Position numbers and translations under genes: made by a program
Shown: positions 31,969 through 41,992 of the stretch, in pieces
Layout: each line of letters opens with the position of its first letter
Numbering within the stretch: position 1 is the stretch's first letter
Source of the DNA: Knufia peltigerae
Taxonomy: Eukaryota; Ascomycota; Eurotiomycetes; Chaetothyriales; Trichomeriaceae
Reading direction: 5' to 3'
NCBI GenBank assembly: GCA_030247855.1
Contig: JAPDRN010000024.1
Location: 124,001 to 188,000 of the forward strand
DNA: 64,000 bases
The notes under the pieces: generated by a model
The model's input: only the letters and a program-made list of their open reading frames with translations
What the model was told of the DNA's origin: nothing
Database searches by the model: none

Positions 31969-34718
31969 TTACTTGATAAAAGTCTCTTGTTTATAAACAC
32001 TCAAAGGTGTCCCAACGACATCTGCTTTGATCTGAAGAGCCAAAAACCTAGAAAAGAATCGACCAAGATGCGCACCGCCACCAGTGTACCATATACCTTG
32101 TTCTATGATGGTCAAAATAGAAAGGGGCGAGTCAGCAAGTACTTTTATGGAATCGATCGCGTATGGGTAATGACGCCATTCATCCTCATTCATGCAAGTC
32201 CGGAGACTGTAGAGAGAAAACTTACGGCGATGAGGCCTCCATGCTCCTATGATTTCCCCTTCCTCGTCCGTGTCGAAATAGTCGTCCAACAATTCTCCGG
32301 TGCGCGGACCGACGATACTGACAGCCTGCTCTCGGACGTCGTTTTCGAACCCGGTGCAAAACACCACCAGGTCTGCTTCGAGTCTGCTTCCGTTGCTGAA
32401 GACCAGACCGGTTTCATCAAAGGAAACCAAGGAGGAGTCGTTTTTGATCTTTATCTGTAACCAAGATTAGAGTCCGCCAAGGCCCACAAGGATCTCGCGA
32501 CAAGAGTACGATTGATTGTACAGGTACAACCGGATACAACGTGGTGGATGGAAAAAGAGAGTGGCCGAACTCACCAATCCATCCCCAATCTTTTTCGAAG
32601 TGCCAACGTCGACATAGTGCCCGCCTTGCTTGCCACAGAGTATCTTCCAAATGTCGACGTTTCTGTCGATGCGGAACCCCGCCTTTTCCAGTGCATCGTA
32701 CCTGTTGGGTTCTTGGGAGGACAACGTCTTGTATCCGAGTCTGTTCATTTGACGGATGATGACGTTCGGAAGACCCATTGCTCCACGGTCAGAGACTTCG
32801 ATGGGCATGTCTTTGTTCTGCGAAAACAGAACATTGATGTTAACTTGTTGAAACTCTTTGAGTAAAATTGCAAGATATGATTCAGGCCTGCCTGCCTGCT
32901 TCTCCATTTCAGTGGAATGGAGTGAAACTGCAAACAGTCAATAGAGAAAGGAAACGTACATATAAGACTGTGAAACAGTTAGCATGTTCGATGCGCACTG
33001 CGGACAATATGCAGATATCAAGCAGCCAATGTACCATTAGACCAAGCATTATTATATTCAACAGGGTATATCTCTGGTCACAAAAAGTCAGTCAAAGTCT
33101 GGGATATCTGTAAGCCACCTGCAGCTTAAACGAAGATGAACATTAACGTACGAGTAGCACCACGTTGGACCATGGTGACAGAACTTAGTCCTTCTGCCAA
33201 CATATCTTCTGCGACATCATGTCCTGACATTACCCATGTTGTTAGTTGGTATATTCTGGTCACTCATGAGGAGCAGGCCGTGGACGCTCGGATATATCAT
33301 CATGAAGGCTCACTCACCCGTGTTTGCAGTGCCCACCACCACTCCCTTCTTGCCAGCGAATCCTTTTGAAGATTTGTATCTCGCAGAATGAACTGCTGTA
33401 CCTTTGAACTTCTCCTGTTCGCAAGTACAAGAGGAGAATATATCAGCAATCATGATTCTCATTTCACATGGAGTGAAAGTACAAGAGACCGACCTTGTCT
33501 GCCAAATGAGGCATCTTGGGAGTCTGTCCCGCACCACCGATTGCGAGGACAAAATGGCGCGTCTGAATTTCTGTCTCTCGAGAACCATAGAGAATGCGGA
33601 GTGTCCATAACTTTCCATCTTCATCCCAGCTAGCTGTCCTAAGGGTTGAGTTGTTCTGAATGTTCTGTATCGAGTTTGTTGGTAACATTATCTTGAATCA
33701 CCCCCAGCGGAAAGAAAGACAAGATGTATCGTTGATCGTGATTTCTCTTACCAGGTGATGCTTTTGAGCAAAGGTTTCATATCCTCTTGCTAAATCCTTC
33801 TGATTCAAATAGTACGGGTCATCTTCTGTGAAAACACCTCCCAGGGGAAAATCGCTCATGGGTCGACCAGTATGGACTGTCGGTTGGGCTGAAATTTAGT
33901 ACAATCTCCCCCTTGATGTATGCGTTGATAGCGATGGGTGGGAAAATCTTACATGTCGCCGATTCATATCTGTGTCGCCAGTTGTCGCCTACCCTCTCAT
34001 TCTTCTCCAGCGTAATATATCGCACATGGAGAGCGTGCAGACGAGCCGACAAGCACAAACCAGCGAAACCCGCTCCAATCACGACACATTCATACGGCTC
34101 GGATTCACCTGATCGATCACCGGTATAAATGTTGCCGTTGGCCAAGGTGGCCGGAAGGGAGTCTGGACTCGTAAAGTCTTTGAGTCGCTCTAGGACGGTG
34201 GTCAAAAGCCAAATCTTCCAGGTGCCTTTGGTGTCTGAATCTGGGATGAGACCGATGGTTCCAGAACATAATGTCTCTGGAATGCCCGACGTGGAGAAAG
34301 TGAAAGACGCCGAGACCCAGGCTATGTCAGTTGAGAGTCTCATTACTCGAGCGCTTCCGGGTATGAGTGAGAAATCTGCAGGGCGTTGAACGGGGTTCAG
34401 GTCTTTCCACGCTGTAAACAGTCTATCTCTACCGATGAGTGTTCGTGGGAGGCCTGTGAGGGCGTAGAGATCTCTCCATATGGCACCGGTCGTGAGGTGG
34501 TCCTGCTTCAGCGTGGCCAGTCGTGCAACTCCTTCGGAAGCAACTGCTTCGACATCGACATCGACTGGAAGTTGGACCTCAGGTAACTTTCCTGGTACCT
34601 GATCAAGGGGAACACTTGGGGTTCTCTTCGAGGTTGATCCTAGTGCTGCTTTTGTGTCTGACGGAGTCAGTGTAAAGGCCATTTCCTCTTGACTTGGTCG
34701 CAGCGCCGAGGCTGCCAT
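31969..34718 (-). CDS. Flavin-dependent monooxygenase with N-terminal NTF2-like domain
   Basis: FAD/NADPH monooxygenase related to YUCCA/FMO-like fungal oxidases. Ten exons fit with unbroken phases: 34718-33953, 33888-33752, 33664-33494, 33414-33318, 33223-33152, 33073-33035, 32967-32960, 32817-32575, 32454-32226 and 32102-31969, giving 631 aa. Residues about 60-180 form a SnoaL/NTF2-like domain. The FAD motif GAGFAG is at 215-220, and the NADPH motif appears as VVGTANTGHD. The ATG motif equivalent is FCTGF. The C-terminus FFSRFLALQIKA is family-typical. Exon 7 is only 8 nt; without it the conserved join to YNKDMPIEVSDR fails. It is convergent with the regulator gene. Substrate unknown. Confidence 0.88.
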
Positions 34719-36836
34719 GGTCTCGGATGGGTATAAGTCTTGTAACAGCACTGGGTGCGCACAGTTTTGGTTGACGATCCGTCAAGTTTTATATCTTGTG
34801 TCCTGGAAAGGTGCGCGGGTTGTGGCCATCGAACTCGTGGGGTATCAGGGATTTAGAGAGCATCGAACACTTCATGCCATGGAGACGCAGTCTCGGTGTA
34901 CAAAGCAGCATGGACAGTCAGATTCCGGGGATGTTCTGGGTACTTCTCCATATTGTCCCCAGGTCGAATGGACCCCGAGATCTGGGCAAGTTGTAAGCCC
35001 GGGGGGCCTGGGGGAAGACGGAGTAGTGTAGGTACGAGTTCGCCGAACTATGCGATCACACATGCACATTTCTTTACCTTGTATTTCCTATATGCTGGAG
35101 AGATTTCCCAGAGTCGAGTTCAGCCTCGTAGACCCGTGTAATCAGATTACAGAGAAGGGGTGTTGCGAGAGTCCGTGATGGAAAGTCATCGTTCCAAGAT
35201 CTCCAGCTCCGTTTGACGAGTCAAGATTCTAGGGAAGAGTCAACATGATCAAAATGGCTTTGCTATTATCTTCCTCTGACGGTTTTTCATCATCACATTC
35301 TCGATCTCTCATGATACTTCAGTACGATCACAAAACATGCGTACGTGTTGATGTTGATGAACCGGCCCCCCGCATGTTCGTTTCCCCCGGATTCTTGGCT
35401 TTGCATCTTTTGAGCCACGATTTGCGTCTCGGCCCGAGTTGATTTCAACATCTCCGAACTATCGAACTTCTTCCATTCCTTCAGTAAGCCGTAGCTTCAA
35501 CTCCGGAACTCCAAAGGCCAGGTTTGACAGTAACAACGATACAGTCAGTAACCTTCAGAATCGGAATTCGACGGATGCGATGTTCTGGGGCCCCGGCGCG
35601 GACTCGAGGTCAGTCCTCAGAGGGAAGAATGCAAAAACAGCAAGATAGTCTCGGACATAATCTCACCTCGACAAGACTGTTTAAGGCGTAACGCTGCCTG
35701 GTAGTCTGGACATCATCACCGGCCAGGATAGCAGTCAAACCCGACGTCTCTACGTGGCCTTGCTCCTTCCTGGAATGTCTCAGCCCCATCAACTCCTGGG
35801 AAATATCAGCCCGCTGATATTCAACTTCTTTTTATGGCAGGTGGCTTCTTTCATTAGCCTTCTGAGCTGGTCCTGGACGAGATTGACGTTCGGCTGGGCC
35901 AACTCGCATGATGGGCGAATATCCAAGACCAAAGAATAAGAAGCACGTTTCGCGTGATGAATGAACACAACAGGACTCGACGCCCCTGAGATCGAGGAGG
36001 AAACAAAGATTTGCACGTAAATGAGTGACTACAGCAGGATTCGAACCGAGATCCAAAAATCAGTGAAGTTGCAACGGACTCGAGCCCCTGAGATGCAAAA
36101 GAGGTGAAGTTTCGCGTGAAGAAATGAACACAACAAGACTCGAACCCGAGATCAAAGGCAGTGAAGTTGCAATAGGATTCGCAGCCCCTGGACACGAAAA
36201 CAAAACAAAACAGAAAAGGCTCCGCGTGAATGAATCGAACACAACAGGGCTCGAACCCCCTTTCCTGAATGTGAATCAACCAACCCAGTCGAAAAGCAAT
36301 CCGTCCAAAAAAAATTAGTCGAATGACAAAAACTCTGCCCCGAAACCCTGGACTGATCAGGTCCAGGCGTTGGAGTGAGGTAACAAAGCCTAAGCAGAGC
36401 TTCTTTTCAAAGGTGCTATCATGGGTACTCGGTTTTTCCGAATGGCAGCTGAATGGTTCCCCCATCGTTAGGTCAATTCACGAGGAGTCTAGCCCGTTAT
36501 CGCATTCGCCCGTTGCCGGGATCAGGACTTCGCAATCACCTCCGTCTAGACGTGACCTGATCCTGGTCTGTCTAGTGTGCACGGCCGAAGGGGCTGGAGA
36601 GGTCGAGCGGGCTCGCCATTGAGAAACAAATTTCACTCTTCAAAAACATAAAGTGATGGTTTATTTCTGGGTGGCTCATTGGAGGGCGATGGTGAAAGGT
36701 GCCCACAGGTAGTGAAGTCGAGTACCTGTGAAATGAAGTACCTACTTCAGGTACTAGGTACAAATTCAAAACAAAGCCATCTCGCCTTTTTCTTCTTCAA
36801 CATCAACACCAACACCAAAAAACGAAACAGCTGTGG
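34719..36836. other. Long intergenic region containing the box-B-like repeat array
   Basis: About 2.1 kb without a supported gene between the monooxygenase and the aldo-keto reductase. It holds the repeat array at 35952-36265, an ACGGAGTA copy at 35018-35025, and AGGTAC-rich sequence at about 36740-36770. The 203-codon minus-strand frame over the array is a repeat artefact: it reads the same cysteine-rich phrase several times. Confidence 0.55.
35952..36265. repeat. Degenerate 99-bp dimeric repeat with tRNA T-arm/box-B-like cores
   Basis: Six imperfect copies of a CAGGACTCGAACCC-like core start at about 35971, 36035, 36074, 36134, 36173 and 36245. Cores 2 and 4, and cores 3 and 5, are each exactly 99 bp apart, so the array is a dimeric unit (about 39 + 60 bp) repeated. 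Shared flanks are GCGTGAATGAACACAA before one core type and AGTGAAGTTGCAA before the other. On the minus strand the cores read GGTTCGAATCC or close variants, the Pol III box B / tRNA T-loop consensus. No full tRNA cloverleaf was found. Origin from tRNA or SINE fragments is inferred. Confidence 0.75.
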
Positions 36837-37789
36837 CTACGAATTGTCCACGGCCTGTACAATGGCACCAGCATCTCCTTGATCCAGCGAGTCCAACGTC
36901 CTCATATCCTCGGCCGAGATATCGAATCCGTACACGTCGGCATTCTGCTTTATCCGATCTGCGTTGTCACTCTTGGGTAGAGGTACCCAGTTCTTCTGAA
37001 GACAATATCTGATCAATATCTGTGCTGTGGTTTTGTTGTACTTCTTCGCCAGGCCCACGAGGGTTTCGTCATTGGCCTTGTAATTTCGGACGAGAGGCGA
37101 GTATGCCTCGACGACGATACCGTGTTTGTGGCAATACTCGACGGCTGTACGCTGCTGGCACCAAGGGTGTAACTAATAGGTAGGCAGGTAAATCAAACGT
37201 TAGTCAGTTTCTCTCTCTCTATATATCTCTCTTCCCAGCCTGTTATGAATCTCAAGCAATGGACATGTGTACTCACCTCGATCTGATTGACGTGCGGTGG
37301 CCAAACCTTTGCATAACTCTTCATCTCCTCGATATGACCAACACCAAAATTACTCACGCCGATGCTCTTCGCTTTTCCTTCCTCGTACAGCTTTTCCAGC
37401 GCCTGCCACATCTCCTTCCTGGCCTTGCTGCCGGCGTTGGGGCTGTGTATCAGGAACAAATCCACATGGCCATCGCTACCGTCGATCTTGTTCACACTGT
37501 CCACGCACTTTTGATACGACTTTTCCACGGTCCCGCCTGCGGAAAGGATCTTGGTGGTGACGAAGATGTCGTCGCGAGGTAGGCCGCACTTGCGCACCGC
37601 TTCGCCCACTTGCACCTCGTTGGCGTAGAACTGAGCGGTGTCGATGTGTCGGTAACCTGCCTCAATGGCCGACAGACATGATTGTACGCACACAGAGGCC
37701 GAAGATTGGTACACGCCGAAGCCCAGGCGGGGTATGCGGACGGAGGAATTGGGGAGTGGGAGGGTGTCTTTGATCGTGATCGAGGTCAT
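36837..37789 (-). CDS. Aldo-keto reductase
   Basis: NAD(P)H-dependent reductase of carbonyl compounds with the AKR barrel fold. Two exons, 37789-37277 and 37172-36837, join in phase 0 and give 282 aa. The catalytic tetrad is complete: Asp50 and Tyr55 (HIDTAQFY), Lys80 (VTTK) and His115 (LIHSP). The conserved GVSNFG and the C-terminal PLPKS nucleotide-binding segment are present. Length and motifs resemble the small AKR3/AKR5-like enzymes (2,5-diketo-gluconate reductase type). I chose the ATG at 37789 because the earlier in-frame ATG at 37861 adds non-conserved sequence. It is not clearly linked to the neighbouring monooxygenase, which is 2 kb away beyond a repeat array. Confidence 0.94.
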
Positions 37790-38134
37790 GGTGTGGTCAG
37801 GAAGGCAGATACAGCCACAGATATGAGAGTATACCGGAATGGTGCAGTGTGTATGAGACAATTGTTGTGACTAGGTACAGGTACAACCACCTGGTCACTC
37901 GGTCGTAGTTGACACAGAGTACAGAATCCCAGACGGGGAAACAATTTTCTATGATGCAATTATTTCTAGGGATTGTGTTTTCGCGTCGATTATCCGTAAG
38001 CCCCCCACTAACTGAATGCATACGTTATTCCCGCACCACTTACAGTATTAAGCGTATCAGTTCTAGTGTTCTCTAGGGCGCCACCTAGATCCCGAGAGGA
38101 TCACTGAACTATGATAGGAAAATTACTATCATCT
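37790..38134. other. Intergenic region upstream of the aldo-keto reductase
   Basis: 345 bp with no gene. It would hold the reductase promoter and the Rit1 3' UTR. Confidence 0.5.
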
Positions 38135-39611
38135 CTAGAATCCTTCCGGCCGTTGCATCAAGAAGGAGTTGACTGCCTGCAGGGTTGACCTCGAAGGATT
38201 GGCCCCCGGGATTGCAGAGCTGATCCATGCCAGACGTTGCTTGACAAGAAGTTTATCAACCTTCTCAGGCTTTCCCGTCCTGAGATTGTCTTTGACGTGG
38301 CCTTGTGGAAATAGTCAGTCTCAAGCCGGTATACAAAAAGGGGATGAGTGACTCACCAGTGTCATCGTAGTAGAGACAAAGAAGAGCAACCGCAACGCCC
38401 ACACTCAGGTCCTTGCCCGTTGTGCAGGTTATCAGAATCCGAGCGTGGTCATCCTTCAAGAGTCGATCTTTGACAAGTTCAGCAACCATGGGTAATTTCT
38501 CTCGAAGGTCTTTGCTCCCAAGCTTCCCAAGACGACATGCCAGACCGATGGTCTCAGGGTTGACTGCGTTACTTTCAGCGTCGCCGTTACAATCAATGAC
38601 GAGGTCGTAGGTATCATCCTCGTTGCCAACAACTGTGCCTGCACAGATGTAAAGACTGTCTGTCGGAGTAATGACTGTGCCTTCATCTTTGTTCCGACTA
38701 ATCCCTTGATCATCCTCCATCAATTTCCCAACAAGTCCTGGAAGTTCTTCTTCAGATGTAGACATCAGGAGTTGTCGATGCCTCCAGAATACCTGGGCTG
38801 TGAGACCGTAGCTCCAGCCCTCACTGTCATCGCCGGCCCCTTGAATGTAGCCACCCTCGGAGATTTCGGCTCCATGGACACGACGCGAGGCACTGCATAG
38901 CACAAGCTGGTGGGCTTCTTTGGGAAACATTGTGGAGACCTCTGCATCAGGACCGACATCGACATCGACATCGAACGAACCGTTGATGGCCCATTGTAAT
39001 CGAATCGGGTGCACCAACTCATTCCGGAGAGCCACAAAGTCAAGTTGAAGTTCTCGGAGGGAATTTGCAAACATGTCGAGTCTAGATTCGATTTGAGAGA
39101 TTTCGGAACGTCCCAGGTCATTTGGAGCTGGAGGGAGCTGGAGGATGTGGGCGTCCGGAATTTCAGGGAACAGCGTCCTGTTGATGACGGACACCCAGAT
39201 CGGTACGGTCTTGCTGAATGCGTCGGGCAAGTTCTTACCTCGCCTCGTCGAATCCACGACCACGGCTCCACCGTGTTTTGCCAGCAAAGGTAACAGTTGC
39301 AGGTTGAGTCGTCGGAGCGAGAACGACCACTGCCCATGATGACCGTCGGTGCTTTTGAAGTACGCACTTCCCACTTTGTCTCCTGGATCGATGTACCAGC
39401 TTCCACACCGCTCATTCGCTACGAGGGGCAGATTGTAATGTTCGGAAACTTGTTTGGCGAATGCGGCGTCTGCTAAAATGGATGCTAAGCGGTGCGGTAC
39501 GGAAAGAACAGATTTGCGAAGAGATCTAATGTTGGCATAAAAGGACGGGTGAATGCTGGCATCGTTCAACGACAAGTCGGCTAATCGAGTGGGAAAGTTA
39601 CTAGAAGTCAT
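38135..39611 (-). CDS. rit1: Initiator tRNA 2'-O-ribosylphosphate transferase
   Basis: Adds a 2'-O-ribosyl phosphate to A64 of initiator tRNA-Met, which keeps it out of elongation in fungi and plants. Two exons, 39611-38357 and 38301-38135, give 473 aa, close to yeast Rit1. Recognisable parts are NERCGSWYIDP and FKSTDGHHGQWSFSLRRLN with VVVDSTRRGK in the N-terminal domain. Toward the C-terminus a PTP-like phosphate loop follows (ITCTTGKDLSVGVAVALLC). The GTGAGT donor and CACAAG acceptor join in phase 1. Exon 2 ends with NSFLMQRPEGF. Confidence 0.95.
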
Positions 39612-40004
39612 CGTTAAAAGACACTCAACGAAGCAGATATTTGTGGTCTTGGGCTTGTAATGAAGTTCTTCGAGAAGGGTCAGAGGAATCCGACTGGAAC
39701 CTGACTCAACACCCTATCACCTATCCAAAAAAGTGCCAGTTCTAACTCCAGCCCGTGCCCAATATCATAAATCATCGTGCTTGTTCTGGCCATCTGTCTC
39801 TATCAGGTGCATCTCGCCAAATGCTTTTGATCAGGTCCTCAAAACTCCAAGATTTTCCCAGCAAAAAAGCAAGAAATGCCAAGGCGGGCTTCTATTGGCT
39901 GTCTCCATCCGCTGCCCAAGGCATTTGAAGTTGGCAGGCAGAAGTTGAAAGTAGTCTCCCGCGTACTCTGTAATGTACATTGATATCGCTCTTGACTTGG
40001 TATC
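39612..40004. other. Intergenic region
   Basis: 393 bp between the Rit1 start and the Aos1 end, both on the minus strand. Nothing was recognised beyond presumed promoter and terminator sequence. Confidence 0.5.
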
Positions 40005-41339
40005 TCAAGCCACTGGAATTGGATCTGCCGCCGGCATGGTTCCTGGCATCATCGGCAAACCGTTGGTGCTCATCATACTAACCGCATCATCGTTGTGAGG
40101 ATGAAGGCTGTACTGAGTCGCAGCAAAGTCTTCACCATCGAAGAGCAGAAAATTCTGCAGAGGAGGTTCCTTTTGTCCCAGCACATTGATGACATCTTGT
40201 GCCAAAAAGCCACCAAGGAATGCAACTACTGGGCTAATTTCAGAACCAAGGTTTTGCAAAAAGCTCCGTAAGAATTCTGCGCGCAGGGTTTCTTCAGGTA
40301 GTTCGAGTTCAATGTGTTTCTGTTTGGCAAGTTTGGTGAAGAGTTCCAAGTCAACTCTATTGGGTCCTGGAAGCCGACCTTCGCTCTGGGTTTGGAAATC
40401 GAACAATGCCCTCATGCACGACAGAAGTGGAGTAATGCGCGTCAACTTTCGCCGAGTGCTCTTGTCTCGTGATGGGAGCGGAGACATGTTGGCGAGTTGA
40501 AAGAGCGTGTATGTCTCTCTGTAGGTGATCATGTCGGTGACCTTATCGCTTTCCGTCTTTGAGTCGACACTCAAAAAGCATCTCGTAGATGTTTCCATGT
40601 CGCCCGCCTTGGCCCGCTTGTTGCTCTGCGGCTTCTCAACCATGAATTGATGAATACCGAGATCGGCGAATATGTATCCATACATACCGTGAGTGGCAGC
40701 GGCGTAGAACTTGCGGTTGAATTGGCGACAAGACATATTGACCAGCGTAATGACGTCCGTCATCAGGTCGGTCGCGATGACAATGTCGAATGACTGGAAA
40801 TAGACGGGATCTTTCAGCACAACAGGGTTGGGGTCGATGTACAACTGGACACGAGGATTGAGCTTCTGCAATTCCGGTAGAGCTGCCTCTGCTCGGTTTC
40901 GGCCAATCTGAGTCTCATCGACGAAGAATTGAGTTCCTAGATCCTCTTCTGCAACGACTTCGTGATCAAGTATGGTCAAGATGCCGATACCTGCTAGGAC
41001 AAGATTCTTCGCTATCTCGGCACCAAGTCCTTTCATCCCAATGAGGAGTACGTTTGCTTGCCGCAGCTTTTCTTGTACCTGCATTCCCCAAAGTCTTATT
41101 TGTCTGTCATACAGCGCGACCTCATCAGCAGGGATCGACTGTTGAGGCACTGTCGCAAATAGCCCAGATTGCATGCCATTGTCAGGAAGAGGAATATTGC
41201 TGAAGGAGGGGTCGAACATTTGCGCGTGACCATTGAGATGCTCAAGAGAGGCATTGGCAGGCATGTTTGCATTCATAGCAAGCAATGCGGGATCTGGATT
41301 TGTGGCCTGGGCTGGCTCACCGGCACCATTGGTGTCCAT
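40005..41339 (-). CDS. aos1: SUMO-activating enzyme E1 subunit Aos1 (ThiF fold)
   Basis: Pairs with Uba2 to activate SUMO. A single 444-aa frame from the ATG at 41339; the longer open frame upstream has no family resemblance. About 75 non-conserved residues precede the family start ALYDRQIRLWGMQVQEKLRQANVLLIGMKGLGAEIAKNL, with the nucleotide-binding GxGxxG seen here as GMKGLGAE. DHEVVAEEDLGTQFF and GRNRAEAA follow. FLGGFLAQDVINVLGQKEPPLQNF near the C-terminus is shared by Aos1/SAE1. The catalytic cysteine of the E1 sits on Uba2, so its absence here is expected. Confidence 0.95.
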   Translation of the reverse strand: MDTNGAGEPAQATNPDPALLAMNANMPANASLEHLNGHAQMFDPSFSNIPLPDNGMQSGLFATVPQQSIPADEVALYDRQIRLWGMQVQEKLRQANVLLIGMKGLGAEIAKNLVLAGIGILTILDHEVVAEEDLGTQFFVDETQIGRNRAEAALPELQKLNPRVQLYIDPNPVVLKDPVYFQSFDIVIATDLMTDVITLVNMSCRQFNRKFYAAATHGMYGYIFADLGIHQFMVEKPQSNKRAKAGDMETSTRCFLSVDSKTESDKVTDMITYRETYTLFQLANMSPLPSRDKSTRRKLTRITPLLSCMRALFDFQTQSEGRLPGPNRVDLELFTKLAKQKHIELELPEETLRAEFLRSFLQNLGSEISPVVAFLGGFLAQDVINVLGQKEPPLQNFLLFDGEDFAATQYSLHPHNDDAVSMMSTNGLPMMPGTMPAADPIPVA

Positions 41340-41992
41340 GGTATAGGCGCATGGAATGGAAGAGGTCTTGATCGATGCAAGCGCAGAATACCTAGCTTGG
41401 AAGAGTGAGGAAGTCGGGCGCAAGCTTGAGATAGGGAGAAAGAGGAAGAGAGGAAAGACTATGAGAGAGGTCGGCCGAGAGAGATATGAGAGAAAGGAAA
41501 AGAGATCCGTCCCAAGTAAATTACGAGTGAGGTAAATGAAGCAGAAGTGAACGCAGGGCGATTCTTGCTTGTAGAGACGCCGCAGTTGGAGCAGCAGCCT
41601 CACTCTAGGCTCACTAGCCTCATGCGGGCGCCCCTATCACTCTGTTAAATAGGTGAGTAAACGAGGCTGCTGGACATTCCCCGGATGCTCCCTTTGCCAT
41701 GCCGTCACTAGCCCGGCCGCCCTGAATAGCGTTCAAATCGTGGGGCACTGGCAGACGCCTAAATGGATTGGCAGAACTGCAACCACTTCTTCGCTTCGTG
41801 ACTGGAGACTTTCCGACTACAACCCTCTCTTGATTTAATCAATTGTTCGGACAAGACTTGACAAATATCAAATACCAGTCAGATTCAACTACAATTACCG
41901 CCCGAGATACTGGGAGGCTTGGTGCATGTTGTCTTCAGCCCTCCGGAATTTTGCACTCGTCTCTGATTCTTCCTCCTCTGTGTTCGAGAAAG
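41340..41992. other. Divergent promoter region
   Basis: About 650 bp between Aos1 and the next plus-strand gene. The minus-strand leader of Aos1 is purine-rich (about 41400-41520), which would be pyrimidine-rich mRNA leader sequence. No gene is supported. Confidence 0.5.

Noticed and set aside
36230..36320. tRNA gene on the minus strand ending near 36240
   Set aside because: The T-loop-like core is good, but the T-stem has a mismatch and I found no matching acceptor 5' strand, anticodon arm or box A upstream.
35854..36465. 203-codon minus-strand protein
   Set aside because: It translates the degenerate repeat array, giving the same FESCC-like phrase several times; no start context or domain.
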